Notes: generated by a model from the letters alone, not told the origin. A stretch of 36,180 nucleotides of DNA from Gaiellaceae bacterium (GCA_021323315.1 JAJTCQ010000020.1:1-36180); one strand, 5' to 3'. Positions 16,380 to 25,240 are shown, numbered from the stretch's first letter. Translations and numbers: made by a program.

Positions 16380-17423
16380 ATGTATGACGACCTGCTCGAG
16401 CGACGACTCACTCGTCCCGCTGCTCTCCGCGTCGCGGCCGGCGGGGCAGCGGGGATCGCACTCGGAGCCCGCTCGGCCTGGGCTGCGGAGTCCGACGCCG
16501 CGGTGGTCGAGTCCGCGGCACGGATGTTCCTCGCGTCGCTGTCGGCCGGAGACCGCGGGCGGGCGACGTTCCCGTTCGACGGTGCGGAGCGCACCCGCTG
16601 GCACTGGACGGTCCCGTCCTCGGTGCCGAGAAACGGACTTCCTCTCGGGGCCCTGTCGACGACGCAGCGGCGGCTCGGCCTGGACCTCCTGCGTGTCAGC
16701 AGCTCGCCGGGCGGCTACCGCAAGGCGGTCGACATCATGGCGCTGCAGGGCGTGCTCCAGCGCATGAGCACCGGCCTCGGGGACTTCGACGCCGACCGGT
16801 ACTACGTGTCGGTCTTCGGCACTCCGGGCGCCCGCGTGTGGGGTTGGAGGTTCGAAGGCCACCATCTGTCGAGGCACTTCACGATCGTCGGGGATCAGCT
16901 CGTGGTGGAGCCGTTCTTCCTCGGCGCCTGGCCGACCCGGGCTGGAAGCGCGTACCGCACCGTGGTGAAGGGCGAGCGGACGATGCCGCGCGAGGAGGAC
17001 GCCGCGCGCGAGATCGTGCTCTCCCTCGACGGGGCGCTCCGCAGGCGCGTCGTCTTCTCGTCCGAGTCGCTGACCGACCACCTCACGCAGAACGCCGTCC
17101 GCGTGCGGCCGTTGGAGAGCGTCGGCGTGCTGGTGGGCGAGTTGCCCTCCACGGCTCAACGGCGCGTGCTCGAGATCGTGCGGACGTACCTCGCCAATCA
17201 CCCCACCCGGGTGGCGCGGACCGCGCTCGCGCGAGTGGAGCGGGCTGGCCTTGCGCGTATTCGATTCGGGTGGGCCGGGAGCACTCGACCTGGCGTGCCG
17301 CAGTACTACCGGCTGCAGGGGCCGACATTCGTCCTCGAGTTCGACAACTCGCGGAACAGCGGGACCCACATCCACAGCGTGTGGCGCGACTTCGAACGCG
17401 ACTTCGGGCGCCACCTGCTGTAG
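16380..17423 (+). CDS. DUF3500-family protein with a Tat-like signal
   Basis: The 347-residue product is probably exported. It opens [18 protein letters not shown] followed by an alanine/glycine-rich core and a signal-peptidase-type ARSAWA site, with ERRLTR resembling a twin-arginine motif. The mature part carries features I associate with DUF3500: [18 protein letters not shown] near 65-80, [32 protein letters not shown], and a C-terminal [17 protein letters not shown] with [15 protein letters not shown]. Conserved His, Trp and Arg suggest a metal or ligand site, but no reaction is known to me. Translation starts at ATG 16380 with a textbook AAGGAGG 6 bases upstream. It is convergent with the RraB-like gene. 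Confidence 0.8.
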   Translation: MYDDLLERRLTRPAALRVAAGGAAGIALGARSAWAAESDAAVVESAARMFLASLSAGDRGRATFPFDGAERTRWHWTVPSSVPRNGLPLGALSTTQRRLGLDLLRVSSSPGGYRKAVDIMALQGVLQRMSTGLGDFDADRYYVSVFGTPGARVWGWRFEGHHLSRHFTIVGDQLVVEPFFLGAWPTRAGSAYRTVVKGERTMPREEDAAREIVLSLDGALRRRVVFSSESLTDHLTQNAVRVRPLESVGVLVGELPSTAQRRVLEIVRTYLANHPTRVARTALARVERAGLARIRFGWAGSTRPGVPQYYRLQGPTFVLEFDNSRNSGTHIHSVWRDFERDFGRHLL

Positions 17424-17430
17424 GAACTCG

Positions 17431-17793
17431 CTACGGCTTGGCGGAGGCCTCCCAGCCGTCGTACTCGCCGCGATGCTTCGTCGCGACTCCCTCGAACCAC
17501 GAGCGGAACGCCGCGACCGTGTCCGGCCCGCAGATGCGGTGCGCGTCCGCCTTGACGCACCACGGCGCGGTCGCCTCGCCTGGCGGCTCGACCGTCGCCG
17601 TCCACGACGCCTCGTCGATCGCCTCTGCAGCGGCGCGCGCGTCGGCCTCGTCGGCGAAGTAGACGAAGTGGACGATGTGCCTCGGCTTGGCGAGGTCGGC
17701 GCCTCGTCCGGCGAGCTGCTTGAGCGCGAGCGAGTCGGCCTCCTGCGGCGTCTTCGGCGCTCCCTGGTTGCGGATGAGATCGAGGATTCGCAT
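17431..17793 (-). CDS. RraB-like (ribonuclease E inhibitor B family) small protein
   Basis: The 120-residue protein has a ferredoxin-like pattern seen in RraB-type proteins: [22 protein letters not shown] near residues 38-59, then [20 protein letters not shown] and a C-terminal [19 protein letters not shown]. The N-terminus [18 protein letters not shown] may be a separate short helix. RraB in E. coli binds the C-terminal tail of RNase E; whether an actinobacterial homologue does so is unknown. ATG at 17793 follows the stop of the cystathionine-enzyme gene by 2 bases, so both are likely on one leaderless mRNA. The assignment rests on pattern only. Confidence 0.65.
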   Translation of the reverse strand: MRILDLIRNQGAPKTPQEADSLALKQLAGRGADLAKPRHIVHFVYFADEADARAAAEAIDEASWTATVEPPGEATAPWCVKADAHRICGPDTVAAFRSWFEGVATKHRGEYDGWEASAKP

Positions 17794-17795
17794 GG

Positions 17796-18764
17796 TCAGA
17801 GCGCACCGAGTGCGCGCTCGAGATCGTGCCAGAGGTCCTCGGGGTCCTCGAGACCGACGGACAGCCTGAGCAGGCCCGGCGGGACGCGGGCCCCCTCCCA
17901 GCGCGACCTCGCCTCGATCCGTGACGTGACGCCTCCGAGGCTCGTCATGTTCGCGATCAGCTCGGTGCTGGTCTCGACGGTGCGCGCCGCCCCGGCGTCG
18001 GCCACGTCGAAGGACAGGAGTCCGCCGAAACCGGGATGTCGAACGACGCGGACTGCCGCGTGGCGCGCGAGGCGCTCGGCGATCGTGCCGGCGGTCTGGC
18101 TCTGGCGCGTGACCCTGACCTCGAGCGTCTCGAGACCGCGAAGGAGCAGCCAGGCGGTGTCGGCCGCGGGGACGGGGCCCGTGCGCGAGCGGAACTCGAG
18201 CAGTCGCGCGGCGTCTGTGGATTCCTTGCAGACCACTGCGCCGAGGAGCGCGTCGTCGTGGCCGGCGAGGTACTTCGTCGCCGAGTGCACCGCGATGTCG
18301 CACCCGAGCTCGAGCGGCCGCACGTGCAGGGGTGTCGCGGCCGTCGAGTCGCACACGACACGGGCAGGATGCGCGGCCGCCGCGTCGAACCTCGGCATCG
18401 TCAAGAACGGGTTCGACGGCGCCTCCAGCCAGACGAGATCGACACCGTCGGGCGGCGCGCCCGTCTGGTCGAACTCGACCCTCTCGATGCCCCAGCGGCG
18501 CAGCTCGTCGAGCATCGCACCGGTGCCGTAGTACGCGCCTTCGGCGAGCGCGACGGTCTGACCCGGCGAGAGGAGCGCGAGGACGACGGAGGTGCACGCG
18601 GCCATGCCCGAGGAGAAGAGCAGTGCCTCGCCGTGGTCGAGCTCGCCGAGGCGGCGTTCCGCCTCGGCCACCGTCGGACTCCCGAAGCGGGAGTAGGTGA
18701 ATCGACCGGGTTCGCCGTTCTCGAACGGCCACGCCGTCGAGCGATCGACCGGAGTCGTTCCCAC
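17796..18764 (-). CDS. metB: Cystathionine gamma-synthase/lyase-type PLP enzyme, short N-terminus
   Basis: The product belongs to the Cys/Met metabolism PLP family, which makes or cleaves cystathionine or related thioethers. Visible features are [35 protein letters not shown] (PLP phosphate), EGAYYGT (PLP-stacking Tyr), [19 protein letters not shown] (PLP-pyridine Asp) and [19 protein letters not shown] with the Schiff-base Lys. At 322 residues it is some 50-60 shorter than typical members and lacks the usual N-terminal arm. GTG at 18764 is chosen because TAGCTT lies 7 bases upstream on the reverse strand and because upstream sequence in frame runs into the divergent accD. The missing arm normally contributes to the neighbouring active site in the dimer, so substrate choice is uncertain. 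Confidence 0.82.
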   Translation of the reverse strand: MGTTPVDRSTAWPFENGEPGRFTYSRFGSPTVAEAERRLGELDHGEALLFSSGMAACTSVVLALLSPGQTVALAEGAYYGTGAMLDELRRWGIERVEFDQTGAPPDGVDLVWLEAPSNPFLTMPRFDAAAAHPARVVCDSTAATPLHVRPLELGCDIAVHSATKYLAGHDDALLGAVVCKESTDAARLLEFRSRTGPVPAADTAWLLLRGLETLEVRVTRQSQTAGTIAERLARHAAVRVVRHPGFGGLLSFDVADAGAARTVETSTELIANMTSLGGVTSRIEARSRWEGARVPPGLLRLSVGLEDPEDLWHDLERALGAL

Positions 18765-18771
18765 GCGGTCG

Positions 18772-18802
18772 AAGCTATCACCGGGTCCGGCGACGTTAGG
18801 CT
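18772..18802. promoter_or_regulatory. Divergent leaderless-type promoters for metB-like gene and accD
   Basis: TAGCTT on the minus strand (18772-18777) is 7 bases from the GTG at 18764. TAGGCT on the plus strand (18797-18802) is 8 bases from the ATG at 18811. Only 46 bases separate the two start codons, leaving no room for a SAM riboswitch or a long leader. Confidence 0.5.
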
Positions 18803-18810
18803 CCTCGCCG

Positions 18811-20376
18811 ATGACGGAGACGCACGACACCACCGACGCCAAGCTCCGCTGGCTCGAGGAGTTGAGCGAGCAAGCGCTGCATCCCGCGAGCGAGGGACAC
18901 GTCGAACGGCAGCGCGAGCGCGGGAAGCTCCTCGCGCGCGACCGGCTCGAGAAGCTCCTCGACCCAGGCTCGTTCGTCGAGCTCGACCGCTTCGTGCGCC
19001 ACCGTGAGGTCGAGTTCGACATGCGCGACAACCGGCCGTGGGGCGACGCCGTGGTCACCGGCTACGGGACGGTCTTCGGGCGCAAGGTCTTCGTCTTCTC
19101 GCAGGATTTCACGGTGTTCGGGGGCTCGCTCTCCGAGGTGTTCGCGGAGAAGGTCTGCAAGGTGATGGACCTGGCGGTGAAGTACGGCTGCCCGGTCGTC
19201 GGGATCAACGACTCGGGCGGCGCGCGGATCCAGGAGGGCGTCGTGTCGCTCGCCGGCTACGCGGAGATCTTCTGGCGCAATGTGCAGGCCTCCGGCGTCG
19301 TCCCGCAGATCTCGCTCGTGATGGGGCCGTGCGCCGGGGGCGCCGTCTACTCGCCGGCGATGACCGACTTCGTGCTCATGGTCGAGGAGACGTCGTACAT
19401 GTTCATCACTGGCCCCGACGTGGTGAAGACGGTCACGGGCGAGGACGTCAGCTTCGAGGAGCTCGGCGGCGCGGCCACCCATGCGACCAAGTCCGGCGTC
19501 GCGCACTTCACGACCCCGGACGAGGAGACGTGCCTCGAGGAGGCGCGCTACCTCCTCTCGTTTCTGCCGCAGAACAACCTCGAATCGGCGCCGTACGCGG
19601 CGCCGTCGGACCCGGTGGACCGTGAGGATGCGTCCCTCGACACGATCGTTCCCGACAGTCCGAACAAGCCGTACGACATCAAGGCGGTCATCGAGCGGAT
19701 CGTGGACGACGGCCGGCTTCTCGAGGTGCACGCGCACTGGGCGGACAACATCGTGTGCGCGTTCGCGCGTCTCGGCGGTCACGCGGTGGGCGTGGTCGGC
19801 AACCAGCCCGGCGCGCTCGCCGGCGTCCTGGACATCGACGCGTCCGTCAAGGCGGCGCGCTTCGTGCGCACCTGCGACGCCTTCAACATCCCGCTCGTCA
19901 CGTTCGTGGACGTCCCGGGCTTCCTGCCCGGGACGGCGCAGGAGTGGGGCGGGATCATCAGACATGGAGCGAAGCTGCTGTACGCGTATGCGGAAGCCAC
20001 GGTGCCGAAGCTGACGGTGATCACGCGCAAGGCGTACGGCGGCGCGTACGACGTCATGTCCTCCAAGCACATTCGTGCCGACTTCAACGTCGCCTGGCCG
20101 ACCGCCGAGGTCGCGGTCATGGGACCGGAGGGCGCGGTGAACATCGTGTTCCGCTCGGAGCTCGCCGAGGCCGACGACCCGGACGCGCGCCGCGAGGAGC
20201 TCATCGCGGAGTACAAGGAGCGCTTCGCGAACCCGTACACGGCCGCGGAGCGCGGGTACGTCGACGACGTCATTCGGCCTCGGCGGACCCGGCCGATGCT
20301 GATCTCGGCGCTCGAGACCGCGCTCACCAAGCGCGAGCCCGCACCCAAGCGCAAGCACGGGAACATCCCGCTCTAA
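18811..20376 (+). CDS. pccB: Acyl-CoA carboxylase carboxyltransferase (beta) subunit, propionyl-CoA type
   Basis: This subunit transfers carboxyl from carboxybiotin to acyl-CoA, giving methylmalonyl-CoA or malonyl-CoA. The 521-residue product has the double crotonase-like layout: an N-lobe with [19 protein letters not shown] and [16 protein letters not shown], and a C-lobe with [29 protein letters not shown] and [17 protein letters not shown]. Asp414 in AYGGAYD corresponds to Asp422 of Streptomyces PccB, the residue linked to propionyl-CoA preference. ATG at 18811 is preceded by TAGGCT and no Shine-Dalgarno, so a leaderless start is likely. The biotin-carrying alpha chain is encoded about 1.6 kb downstream, after three other genes. 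The stop overlaps the convergent TPR gene's stop. Confidence 0.92.
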   Translation: MTETHDTTDAKLRWLEELSEQALHPASEGHVERQRERGKLLARDRLEKLLDPGSFVELDRFVRHREVEFDMRDNRPWGDAVVTGYGTVFGRKVFVFSQDFTVFGGSLSEVFAEKVCKVMDLAVKYGCPVVGINDSGGARIQEGVVSLAGYAEIFWRNVQASGVVPQISLVMGPCAGGAVYSPAMTDFVLMVEETSYMFITGPDVVKTVTGEDVSFEELGGAATHATKSGVAHFTTPDEETCLEEARYLLSFLPQNNLESAPYAAPSDPVDREDASLDTIVPDSPNKPYDIKAVIERIVDDGRLLEVHAHWADNIVCAFARLGGHAVGVVGNQPGALAGVLDIDASVKAARFVRTCDAFNIPLVTFVDVPGFLPGTAQEWGGIIRHGAKLLYAYAEATVPKLTVITRKAYGGAYDVMSSKHIRADFNVAWPTAEVAVMGPEGAVNIVFRSELAEADDPDARREELIAEYKERFANPYTAAERGYVDDVIRPRRTRPMLISALETALTKREPAPKRKHGNIPL

Positions 20377-21224
20377 CCGGAGGCGATCGCCGTCAGCCGC
20401 GCCGACCGGTCGGCGTCCGCGGCGAAGGACGGGTCGTCCCGTTCGAGCAGCGGGAGCGCGAGCCTGGCCTGCGTGCTCGCCTCGGCGTCGCGTCCGAGCG
20501 CCGCGTACTCCTCCGCGAGCTCCTCGTGCAGCCAGCCGTCCTCGTGGTCGCGCGCACGCGCTGAGGCGAGCGCTCGCTCGAGCAGCGGCGCCGCCTCGGT
20601 CGAGCGGCCCAGCGCGCGGAGCGTCTTGCCGACCGAGTAGAGGGCGACCTCGATCGTCCGGGGATTCTCGGGGTCGCGCTCGCGCGCGGCGAGCGCTCGC
20701 TCGAATGCGTCGAGAGCGGAGTCCAGCTCTCCGGCGTCGTAGTACTCCCAGCCGAGGTTGTTCAGTAGCGACGCGGCCCAGTACGAGGCTCCGTCGTGTG
20801 CGTCGGCGATCTCGAGCCCGCGGTTCGTCCAGGCGACGAAGCCGTCCCGGCCATCCGCAACGAGCGCGGCCATGTGGGCGGCGTCCGCCGCCAGGAAGTA
20901 CTGCTCGGTGTCGAGCCCGCGCGCGTACGCAGACTCGAAGAGCGGGCGAGCGGTGTCCGGACTGCCGCCCGAGCGGCGCAGCCTGCCGCGCTCGAGGTCG
21001 ACTCGGGCCTTGACCGACGGCGCCTCCGAAGCGAGTCGAGCCGCTTCGTCGAGCAGGGTGTCGCCCTCCTCGAAGCTGCCACGAAGACCCTCGACGCGCG
21101 CGAGCTGCGTCAGCACCTCCGCGCGATCCGGGTCGGACGTCTCGTGGTTCAGTCGCTCACGCAACCGTGCCTCGGAGGCATCGAGATCGTCGAAGTCCCA
21201 CAGCGTTCGCAACCGGTCGTCCAC
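20373..21224 (-). CDS. TPR-repeat protein
   Basis: The 283-residue product is almost all helical, with tetratricopeptide-like pairs. The clearest are [20 protein letters not shown] with [14 protein letters not shown] near 160-195, and [20 protein letters not shown] with [13 protein letters not shown] near 205-235, followed by [20 protein letters not shown]. No signal peptide, membrane segment or DNA-binding domain is visible, so it is probably a cytoplasmic scaffold or regulator; the target is not evident. GTG at 21224 is preceded by TAGGGT 10 bases upstream. Its stop (TAG, 20375-20373) overlaps the TAA of the carboxylase gene on the other strand. Confidence 0.8.
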   Translation of the reverse strand: MDDRLRTLWDFDDLDASEARLRERLNHETSDPDRAEVLTQLARVEGLRGSFEEGDTLLDEAARLASEAPSVKARVDLERGRLRRSGGSPDTARPLFESAYARGLDTEQYFLAADAAHMAALVADGRDGFVAWTNRGLEIADAHDGASYWAASLLNNLGWEYYDAGELDSALDAFERALAARERDPENPRTIEVALYSVGKTLRALGRSTEAAPLLERALASARARDHEDGWLHEELAEEYAALGRDAEASTQARLALPLLERDDPSFAADADRSARLTAIASG

Positions 21225-21234
21225 GGCGTGCGCA

Positions 21235-21259
21235 ACCCTAGCCTTGCCGTGGCGATACT
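21235..21259. promoter_or_regulatory. Divergent -10 elements for TPR gene and small ORF
   Basis: TAGGGT on the minus strand (21235-21240) is 10 bases from the GTG at 21224. GATACT on the plus strand (21254-21259) is 6 bases from the GTG at 21266. The start codons are 41 bases apart. Confidence 0.4.
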
Positions 21260-21265
21260 TCGCGC

Positions 21266-21475
21266 GTGGACGTCAAAGCCACACCGCCGCTCGAGGAACA
21301 CGAGCGCCGCGCTCTCCTCGTCGCGCTCGAGCGGGTCGACGTGGGCGCCTGCGGCGAAGGGCCGTACCGGCACGCCTGGCGCCTGGCAGCGCTCTCCGAG
21401 GCGGCGCTCGACGACGACGCCGAGCCCGGCTACGCGTTCTCCCCGCGCAGCACGCGCGGCGCCACGCGCGCATAG
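21266..21475 (+). CDS. Small hypothetical protein (69 aa)
   Basis: I do not recognise this 69-residue frame. It begins with GTG, 6 bases after a GATACT hexamer. The first 50 residues look protein-like (EEHERRALLVALERVDVGAC then YRHAWRLAALSEAALDDD), suggesting two short amphipathic helices with a single Cys. The last 14 are Ser/Arg/Thr-rich and lie over the end of pgsA on the other strand (46-base tail overlap), so the C-terminus is less certain. Its place between carboxylase subunit genes raises the thought of an AccE-like epsilon subunit, but I see no clear epsilon signature. Confidence 0.45.
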   Translation: MDVKATPPLEEHERRALLVALERVDVGACGEGPYRHAWRLAALSEAALDDDAEPGYAFSPRSTRGATRA

Positions 21476-21969
21476 TCGAGCCCGGAGACCCACGTCGCGA
21501 TGAGCGCCGCGAGGAGCGCCCACCACGCAACGTCCTCACTCCACATCCCCGCCGCGGCAAGTCCGGCGACGGTGGCGGCGAGCGCCTGCGCCCACGTCTT
21601 CGCCCGCCCCAGGTCGCGCGCCCCGAGCACGACGCCGCGCTCGACCGCTGCAAGCCGGAGGCCCGAGACGAGGATCTCGCGGACGACGATGAGCGCGATC
21701 ATCCACGCCGGCGCGACGCCCTCGCCGATGAGCATCACCAGGGCTGCGAGCACGAGCACCTTGTCCGCGACCGGATCCAGGAGCTTGCCCAGCGCCGAGC
21801 TGACCCCGCGGCGACGCGCCAGCCAGCCGTCGATCTGATCCGTCGCCATCGCAACGACGAACACGGCCGTGGCCCAGTAGGCGTGGTTGGGGAAGTCCCA
21901 CGCGAACAGGAGCACGACGATCGGCACGGCGGCGACGCGGGCGACCGTGAGCTGATCCGGGAGGCTCAC
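21430..21969 (-). CDS. pgsA: CDP-diacylglycerol-glycerol-3-phosphate phosphatidyltransferase
   Basis: This integral membrane enzyme makes phosphatidylglycerol phosphate from CDP-diacylglycerol and glycerol-3-phosphate. The 179-residue product opens SLPDQLTVARVAAVPIVVLL, the usual PgsA N-terminus, and has the CDP-alcohol phosphotransferase signature: DQIDGWLARRRGVSSALGKL then LDPVADKVL, giving D-G-x2-A-R-x8-G-x3-D-x3-D with the first Asp as D-Q-I-D-G. Several membrane segments are visible (FVVAMATDQID region, VLAALVMLIGEGVAPAWMIA, WWALLAALIATWVSGL). GTG at 21969 is preceded by TATTCT 8 bases upstream. It is divergent from accA with only 22 bases between start codons. Relatives making phosphatidylinositol phosphate share the motif, so head-group choice is not certain. 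Confidence 0.9.
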   Translation of the reverse strand: MSLPDQLTVARVAAVPIVVLLFAWDFPNHAYWATAVFVVAMATDQIDGWLARRRGVSSALGKLLDPVADKVLVLAALVMLIGEGVAPAWMIALIVVREILVSGLRLAAVERGVVLGARDLGRAKTWAQALAATVAGLAAAGMWSEDVAWWALLAALIATWVSGLDYARVAPRVLRGENA

Positions 21970-21977
21970 CGTTGGGG

Positions 21978-21984
21978 AGAATAC
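21978..21984. promoter_or_regulatory. Shared, overlapping divergent -10 elements for pgsA and accA
   Basis: The seven bases AGAATAC carry TATTCT on the minus strand (21978-21983, 8 bases from the pgsA GTG) and a weaker GAATAC on the plus strand (21979-21984, 7 bases from the accA GTG). Both start codons are within 22 bases, so two polymerases could not initiate here at once. Confidence 0.45.
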
Positions 21985-21991
21985 GCGTCCC

Positions 21992-23758
21992 GTGCCGGAA
22001 TTCACGAAGATTCTCGTTGCCAACCGCGGCGAGATCGCCGTCCGCGTCATGCGCACCCTGCGCGAGCTCGGGATCGCTGCCGTCGCCGTGTACTCCGAGG
22101 CGGATCGTGCAGCGCTGCACGTTGCGATCGCGGACGACGCCTACCTCCTGGGGCCTGGGCCGGCGGGCGATTCCTATCTGCGCGGCGACCGAATCGTCGA
22201 CGTCGCGCGGCGGGCGGGCGCCGAGGCGATCCACCCGGGGTACGGATTCCTCGCGGAGAACGCCGCCTTCGCGCGGGAGGTGGAGGCCGCAGGCCTCGTG
22301 TGGATCGGGCCGCCAGCCGACGCGATCGAGGCGATGGGCTCCAAGATCGCGGCGAGAGAGCGGATGCGCGCGGCCGGGGTGCCGGTCGTTCCCGGGACGA
22401 CCGCGCCGGCGACGAGCGCCGCCGACGTCCTCGCCGCCGCCGAGGAGATCGGGTATCCGATCGCGGTCAAGGCGTCGGCCGGCGGGGGCGGAAAGGGCCT
22501 TCGCGTCGCGCGTGGCCCGGACGAGGTCGAGCGCGCATACGAGACGGCTGTCCGGGAGGGCGAGGCGTACTTCGCGGATCCTGCGGTGTACCTCGAGCGC
22601 TACCTCGACGATCCGCGCCACGTCGAGGTGCAGATTCTCGCGGACGCGCACGGGAACGTCGTGCACCTCGGCGAGCGCGACTGCACCATCCAGCGGCGGC
22701 ACCAGAAGCTCGTCGAGGAGACGCCCTCGCCCGCAGTCGACGCCGAGCTGCGGGCGCGGATCGGCGCGCTTGCCGTCGACGCGGCGCGTGCCGTCGACTA
22801 CCGCTCGGCCGGGACGATCGAGGGGCTCCTGACGGACGACGGCGAGTACTTCTTCCTCGAGATGAACACGCGCGTCCAGGTCGAGCACACCGTCACGGAG
22901 GCGGTGACCGGGATCGACATCGTGCGCGAGCAGGTCCTCATCGCCGCCGGCGGCGCGCTCTCGATCACGCAGGACGACGTCGAGATCCGCGGGCACGCGA
23001 TCGAGTGCCGGGTGAACGCGGAGGACGTCTCTCGGGGGTTCCTGCCGGCGCCCGGGCGGATCACGGCCTACCGCGAGCCGGGCGGGATCGGCGTCCGCGT
23101 CGACTCGGGCGTGCGTGCGGGTGACGAGATCTCCGATCTCTACGACCCGCTGATCGCGAAGCTCGTCGTGCACGACGTCGACCGCGAGCACGCCCGGCGG
23201 CGGATGCTCCGCGCGCTCGGGGAGTTCGTCATCGAGGGCCCGACGAACCTCCTCGGTTTCCACCGAGCACTCCTCGCGACGCCGTGCTTCGTCGCCGGCC
23301 AGACGTGCCGCGGGATCGTCGAGTCCGAGGAGCTCGCACGCCGCGCGGCGGAGCTGGCGCTGCGCAGTGAGGCCGCGCGGCTGGACGGCTCGGGTCCCGC
23401 ACGCGCCGTTCGCGAGCAGCGCCTCGGCATCGAGATCGACGGTCGGCGCCACGACGTTCGCATCCACACGCCCGAGCCGCCCTGGACGGAGCTCGCGGAG
23501 CGTCACCAGGAGCGCAGCAAGGGCATCTCCGGCGAGGCAACCGGTGCGGTGACGAGCCCGATGCAGGGAACGGTCCTGTCGGTCGCCGTCGAGGCAGGCG
23601 GCCAGGTGCAGGCGGGCGAGCTCATCTGTGTCGTCGAGGCGATGAAGATGGAGAACGAGCTCGTCGCGCATCGCGACGGCCTCGTCGCCGAAGTGCTCGT
23701 CGCGCCCGGACAGCAGGTCGCGCTCGGCGAGGTCGTCTGTGTCATCGAGGCGCCGTGA
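21992..23758 (+). CDS. accA: Acyl-CoA carboxylase alpha chain (biotin carboxylase plus biotin carrier)
   Basis: This subunit carboxylates biotin with ATP and bicarbonate and carries it to the beta subunit. The 588-residue product has a biotin carboxylase part (about 1-445) with FTKILVANRGEIAVRVMRT, the ATP-grasp glycine loop KASAGGGGKGLRVA, HVEVQILADAHGNVVHLGER and FLEMNTRVQVEHTVTE. A short linker is followed by a C-terminal biotinyl domain with EAMKMENE, biotinylated Lys552, 36 residues from the end. Length and order match actinobacterial AccA/PccA/BccA rather than the split E. coli AccB/AccC (E. coli AccA is an unrelated subunit). GTG is the start by homology. The stop overlaps the next gene by GTGA. 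Confidence 0.92.
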   Translation: MPEFTKILVANRGEIAVRVMRTLRELGIAAVAVYSEADRAALHVAIADDAYLLGPGPAGDSYLRGDRIVDVARRAGAEAIHPGYGFLAENAAFAREVEAAGLVWIGPPADAIEAMGSKIAARERMRAAGVPVVPGTTAPATSAADVLAAAEEIGYPIAVKASAGGGGKGLRVARGPDEVERAYETAVREGEAYFADPAVYLERYLDDPRHVEVQILADAHGNVVHLGERDCTIQRRHQKLVEETPSPAVDAELRARIGALAVDAARAVDYRSAGTIEGLLTDDGEYFFLEMNTRVQVEHTVTEAVTGIDIVREQVLIAAGGALSITQDDVEIRGHAIECRVNAEDVSRGFLPAPGRITAYREPGGIGVRVDSGVRAGDEISDLYDPLIAKLVVHDVDREHARRRMLRALGEFVIEGPTNLLGFHRALLATPCFVAGQTCRGIVESEELARRAAELALRSEAARLDGSGPARAVREQRLGIEIDGRRHDVRIHTPEPPWTELAERHQERSKGISGEATGAVTSPMQGTVLSVAVEAGGQVQAGELICVVEAMKMENELVAHRDGLVAEVLVAPGQQVALGEVVCVIEAP

Positions 23759-24594
23759 CAAGGTCGCGGTGCGCCGACCTGTCCGAGGCGGCGCGGGAGC
23801 CGATCTCGGCGACGGCGACGAACGCACTGAACTGGCTGCTCGTCGAGGTCCGCGGAACGTGGCCGCGCGATGTGTCCGACCCCGGCGGACTCGGTCCCGA
23901 GCTGGGAACGGAGGTCGCGAACTGGTTGGAGCGGACGCCGTCCTCGCGCCTGCTGTTCATCCGGCGTCCAGGTCGAGCGCGCGAACAACGGGCGGTGTTC
24001 GTCGTCCACGCTTCCGAGCGCGAGCCTCTCGTACGGCGCCTCGAGCTGAGTGACGTCCACGGGCTCGACCCGGCGCGGGGCGGCGCGGAGGTCTCGTCTC
24101 AGCTCGTGCTCGTCTGCGGCCACGGTACGCGGGATGCGTGCTGCGCGCTCCGGGGAAGCGCGGCGTTCGGCGCTCTGCGGGAGACCGTGCCGTCGGACGA
24201 CCTGTGGTTCTCCTCGCATCAGGGCGGCCACCGCTTCGCGGCGAACGTGCTCGTGCTGCCGGTGGGCATCCAGCTCGGCCGCGTGACCCTCGACGACGCT
24301 GCAGGCGTGGTGAGTGACGCGCTCCAGGGCCGGATCGCGCTCGAGCATTACCGCGGCCGCGTGGCGTACACGGCGCGGGAGCAGGCTGCCGAGAGGGCAG
24401 TCCGCGAGTCCCGCGGGCTGGTGCGCGCGACCGACCTTGCGCTCGTCGGCGACGACAGCACGCAGGTGACGTTCCGCCACCCGGACGGGAACGAGCTTCG
24501 CGCGATTCCGAAGGAGATCGCTGGTCCGGCCGTGCCGGCGAGCTGCGGCGCCGACCCGGAGCCGCAGCGTCACTACGCAGCGGACCTCGGCTGA
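23755..24594 (+). CDS. Sucrase/ferredoxin-like (Suc_Fer) thioredoxin-fold protein
   Basis: The 279-residue product matches the Suc_Fer-like family. The C-terminal thioredoxin-like ferredoxin domain shows VCGHGTRDACCALRG (Cys residues at the cluster site) near 122-136 and SSHQGGHRFAANVLVLP near 155-171, whose His-rich loop may help bind a 2Fe-2S cluster. The N-terminal half (RCADLSEAAREPISATATN, WLLVEVRGTWPRD) is the usual first domain. The name is historical; the reaction is not known to me. GTG overlaps the accA stop by 4 bases, so it is co-translated with the carboxylase alpha chain. A redox role connected to acyl-CoA carboxylation is inference only. Confidence 0.82.
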   Translation: MTRSRCADLSEAAREPISATATNALNWLLVEVRGTWPRDVSDPGGLGPELGTEVANWLERTPSSRLLFIRRPGRAREQRAVFVVHASEREPLVRRLELSDVHGLDPARGGAEVSSQLVLVCGHGTRDACCALRGSAAFGALRETVPSDDLWFSSHQGGHRFAANVLVLPVGIQLGRVTLDDAAGVVSDALQGRIALEHYRGRVAYTAREQAAERAVRESRGLVRATDLALVGDDSTQVTFRHPDGNELRAIPKEIAGPAVPASCGADPEPQRHYAADLG

Positions 24595-24600
24595 GCCGCA

Positions 24601-25188
24601 CTACCTCTCGAGCTCGTAGGCGTGATCCGTGATCCAGATCACGGTCTCGTCGAGCTCGTCCGGAGGCTTTCCGACGGCGACGAGGGTGCCGAACACGACC
24701 CGTGCCCACGCGCCCGCGACGAGCGCGCCACGGGCGGAGAGCTCGCCCTCCCAGGAGGCGCCGGGCTCGAGGATCTTCGGGAGCTGCGGAGCGTAGCCCG
24801 TGGCGGCGCGAACGGCCGGCAGGGTGTCGTTCCGGTTTCGCTCCTCGAGCTCCTCGACGTCGCCGGTCTCGAACAGCTGTAGGCCGAACGAGCCCTCGGG
24901 CGTCGCGCCGGGAGCGAGCTCCCAACCGACCGACGAGTCGTTCTGGACGCCGACGCGAGCGCTCCAGCCGGACTCCGTGACGTCGAGCTGTTCGACCGTG
25001 AAGACGAGCTGCTCGCCGACGTCTCCGTAGACCTCCCGCCAGTCCAGGACGGCGGTCTGCGGGCCGGCGGCGACGCTCGTGGGGATGTCTTCCTCGTCGC
25101 CGCTCAGTCGCTGGGCGTTCGAGGCGAGGACGAAACCCGCGAACGTCGCACCGAGCGCGATCAGGACGATGAGCGTCGTCTTGCTCAC
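24601..25188 (-). CDS. Membrane-anchored extracytoplasmic protein of unknown function
   Basis: The 195-residue product has a short positive N-terminus and one membrane segment at about residues 4-22 (TTLIVLIALGATFAGFVLA) with no lipobox, so it is probably anchored with the bulk outside. The rest looks like a beta-rich immunoglobulin-like domain: QLVFTVEQLDVTESGWSARV, GVQNDSSVGWELAPG, FGLQLFETGDVEEL and LEPGASWEGELSARG, reminiscent of DUF4352-type telokin-like modules. No catalytic residues stand out. GTG at 25188 is the start; no clear -10 or Shine-Dalgarno was seen. It is convergent with the Suc_Fer gene (6-base gap) and divergent from sucC. Confidence 0.7.
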   Translation of the reverse strand: MSKTTLIVLIALGATFAGFVLASNAQRLSGDEEDIPTSVAAGPQTAVLDWREVYGDVGEQLVFTVEQLDVTESGWSARVGVQNDSSVGWELAPGATPEGSFGLQLFETGDVEELEERNRNDTLPAVRAATGYAPQLPKILEPGASWEGELSARGALVAGAWARVVFGTLVAVGKPPDELDETVIWITDHAYELER

Positions 25189-25234
25189 CCGGTGATGCTC
25201 GCATGTGCGCGCGGGGCATGACGAGTCGAGGCGG

Positions 25235-25240
25235 TAGACT
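25235..25240 (+). promoter_or_regulatory. -10 element TAGACT before sucC
   Basis: TAGACT lies 10 bases before the TTG start of sucC, placing the expected transcript start within a few bases of that codon. No -35 match was found. Confidence 0.4.

Noticed and set aside
18765-18810. Possible SAM riboswitch before the cystathionine-type gene
   Set aside because: Only 46 bases separate the divergent start codons and both carry -10 hexamers next to the start, so there is no room for an aptamer.
18796-20358. 520-codon reverse frame opposite the carboxylase beta gene
   Set aside because: It is a mirror frame rich in Arg, His and Val with no recognisable motif, while the forward strand encodes a complete carboxyltransferase.
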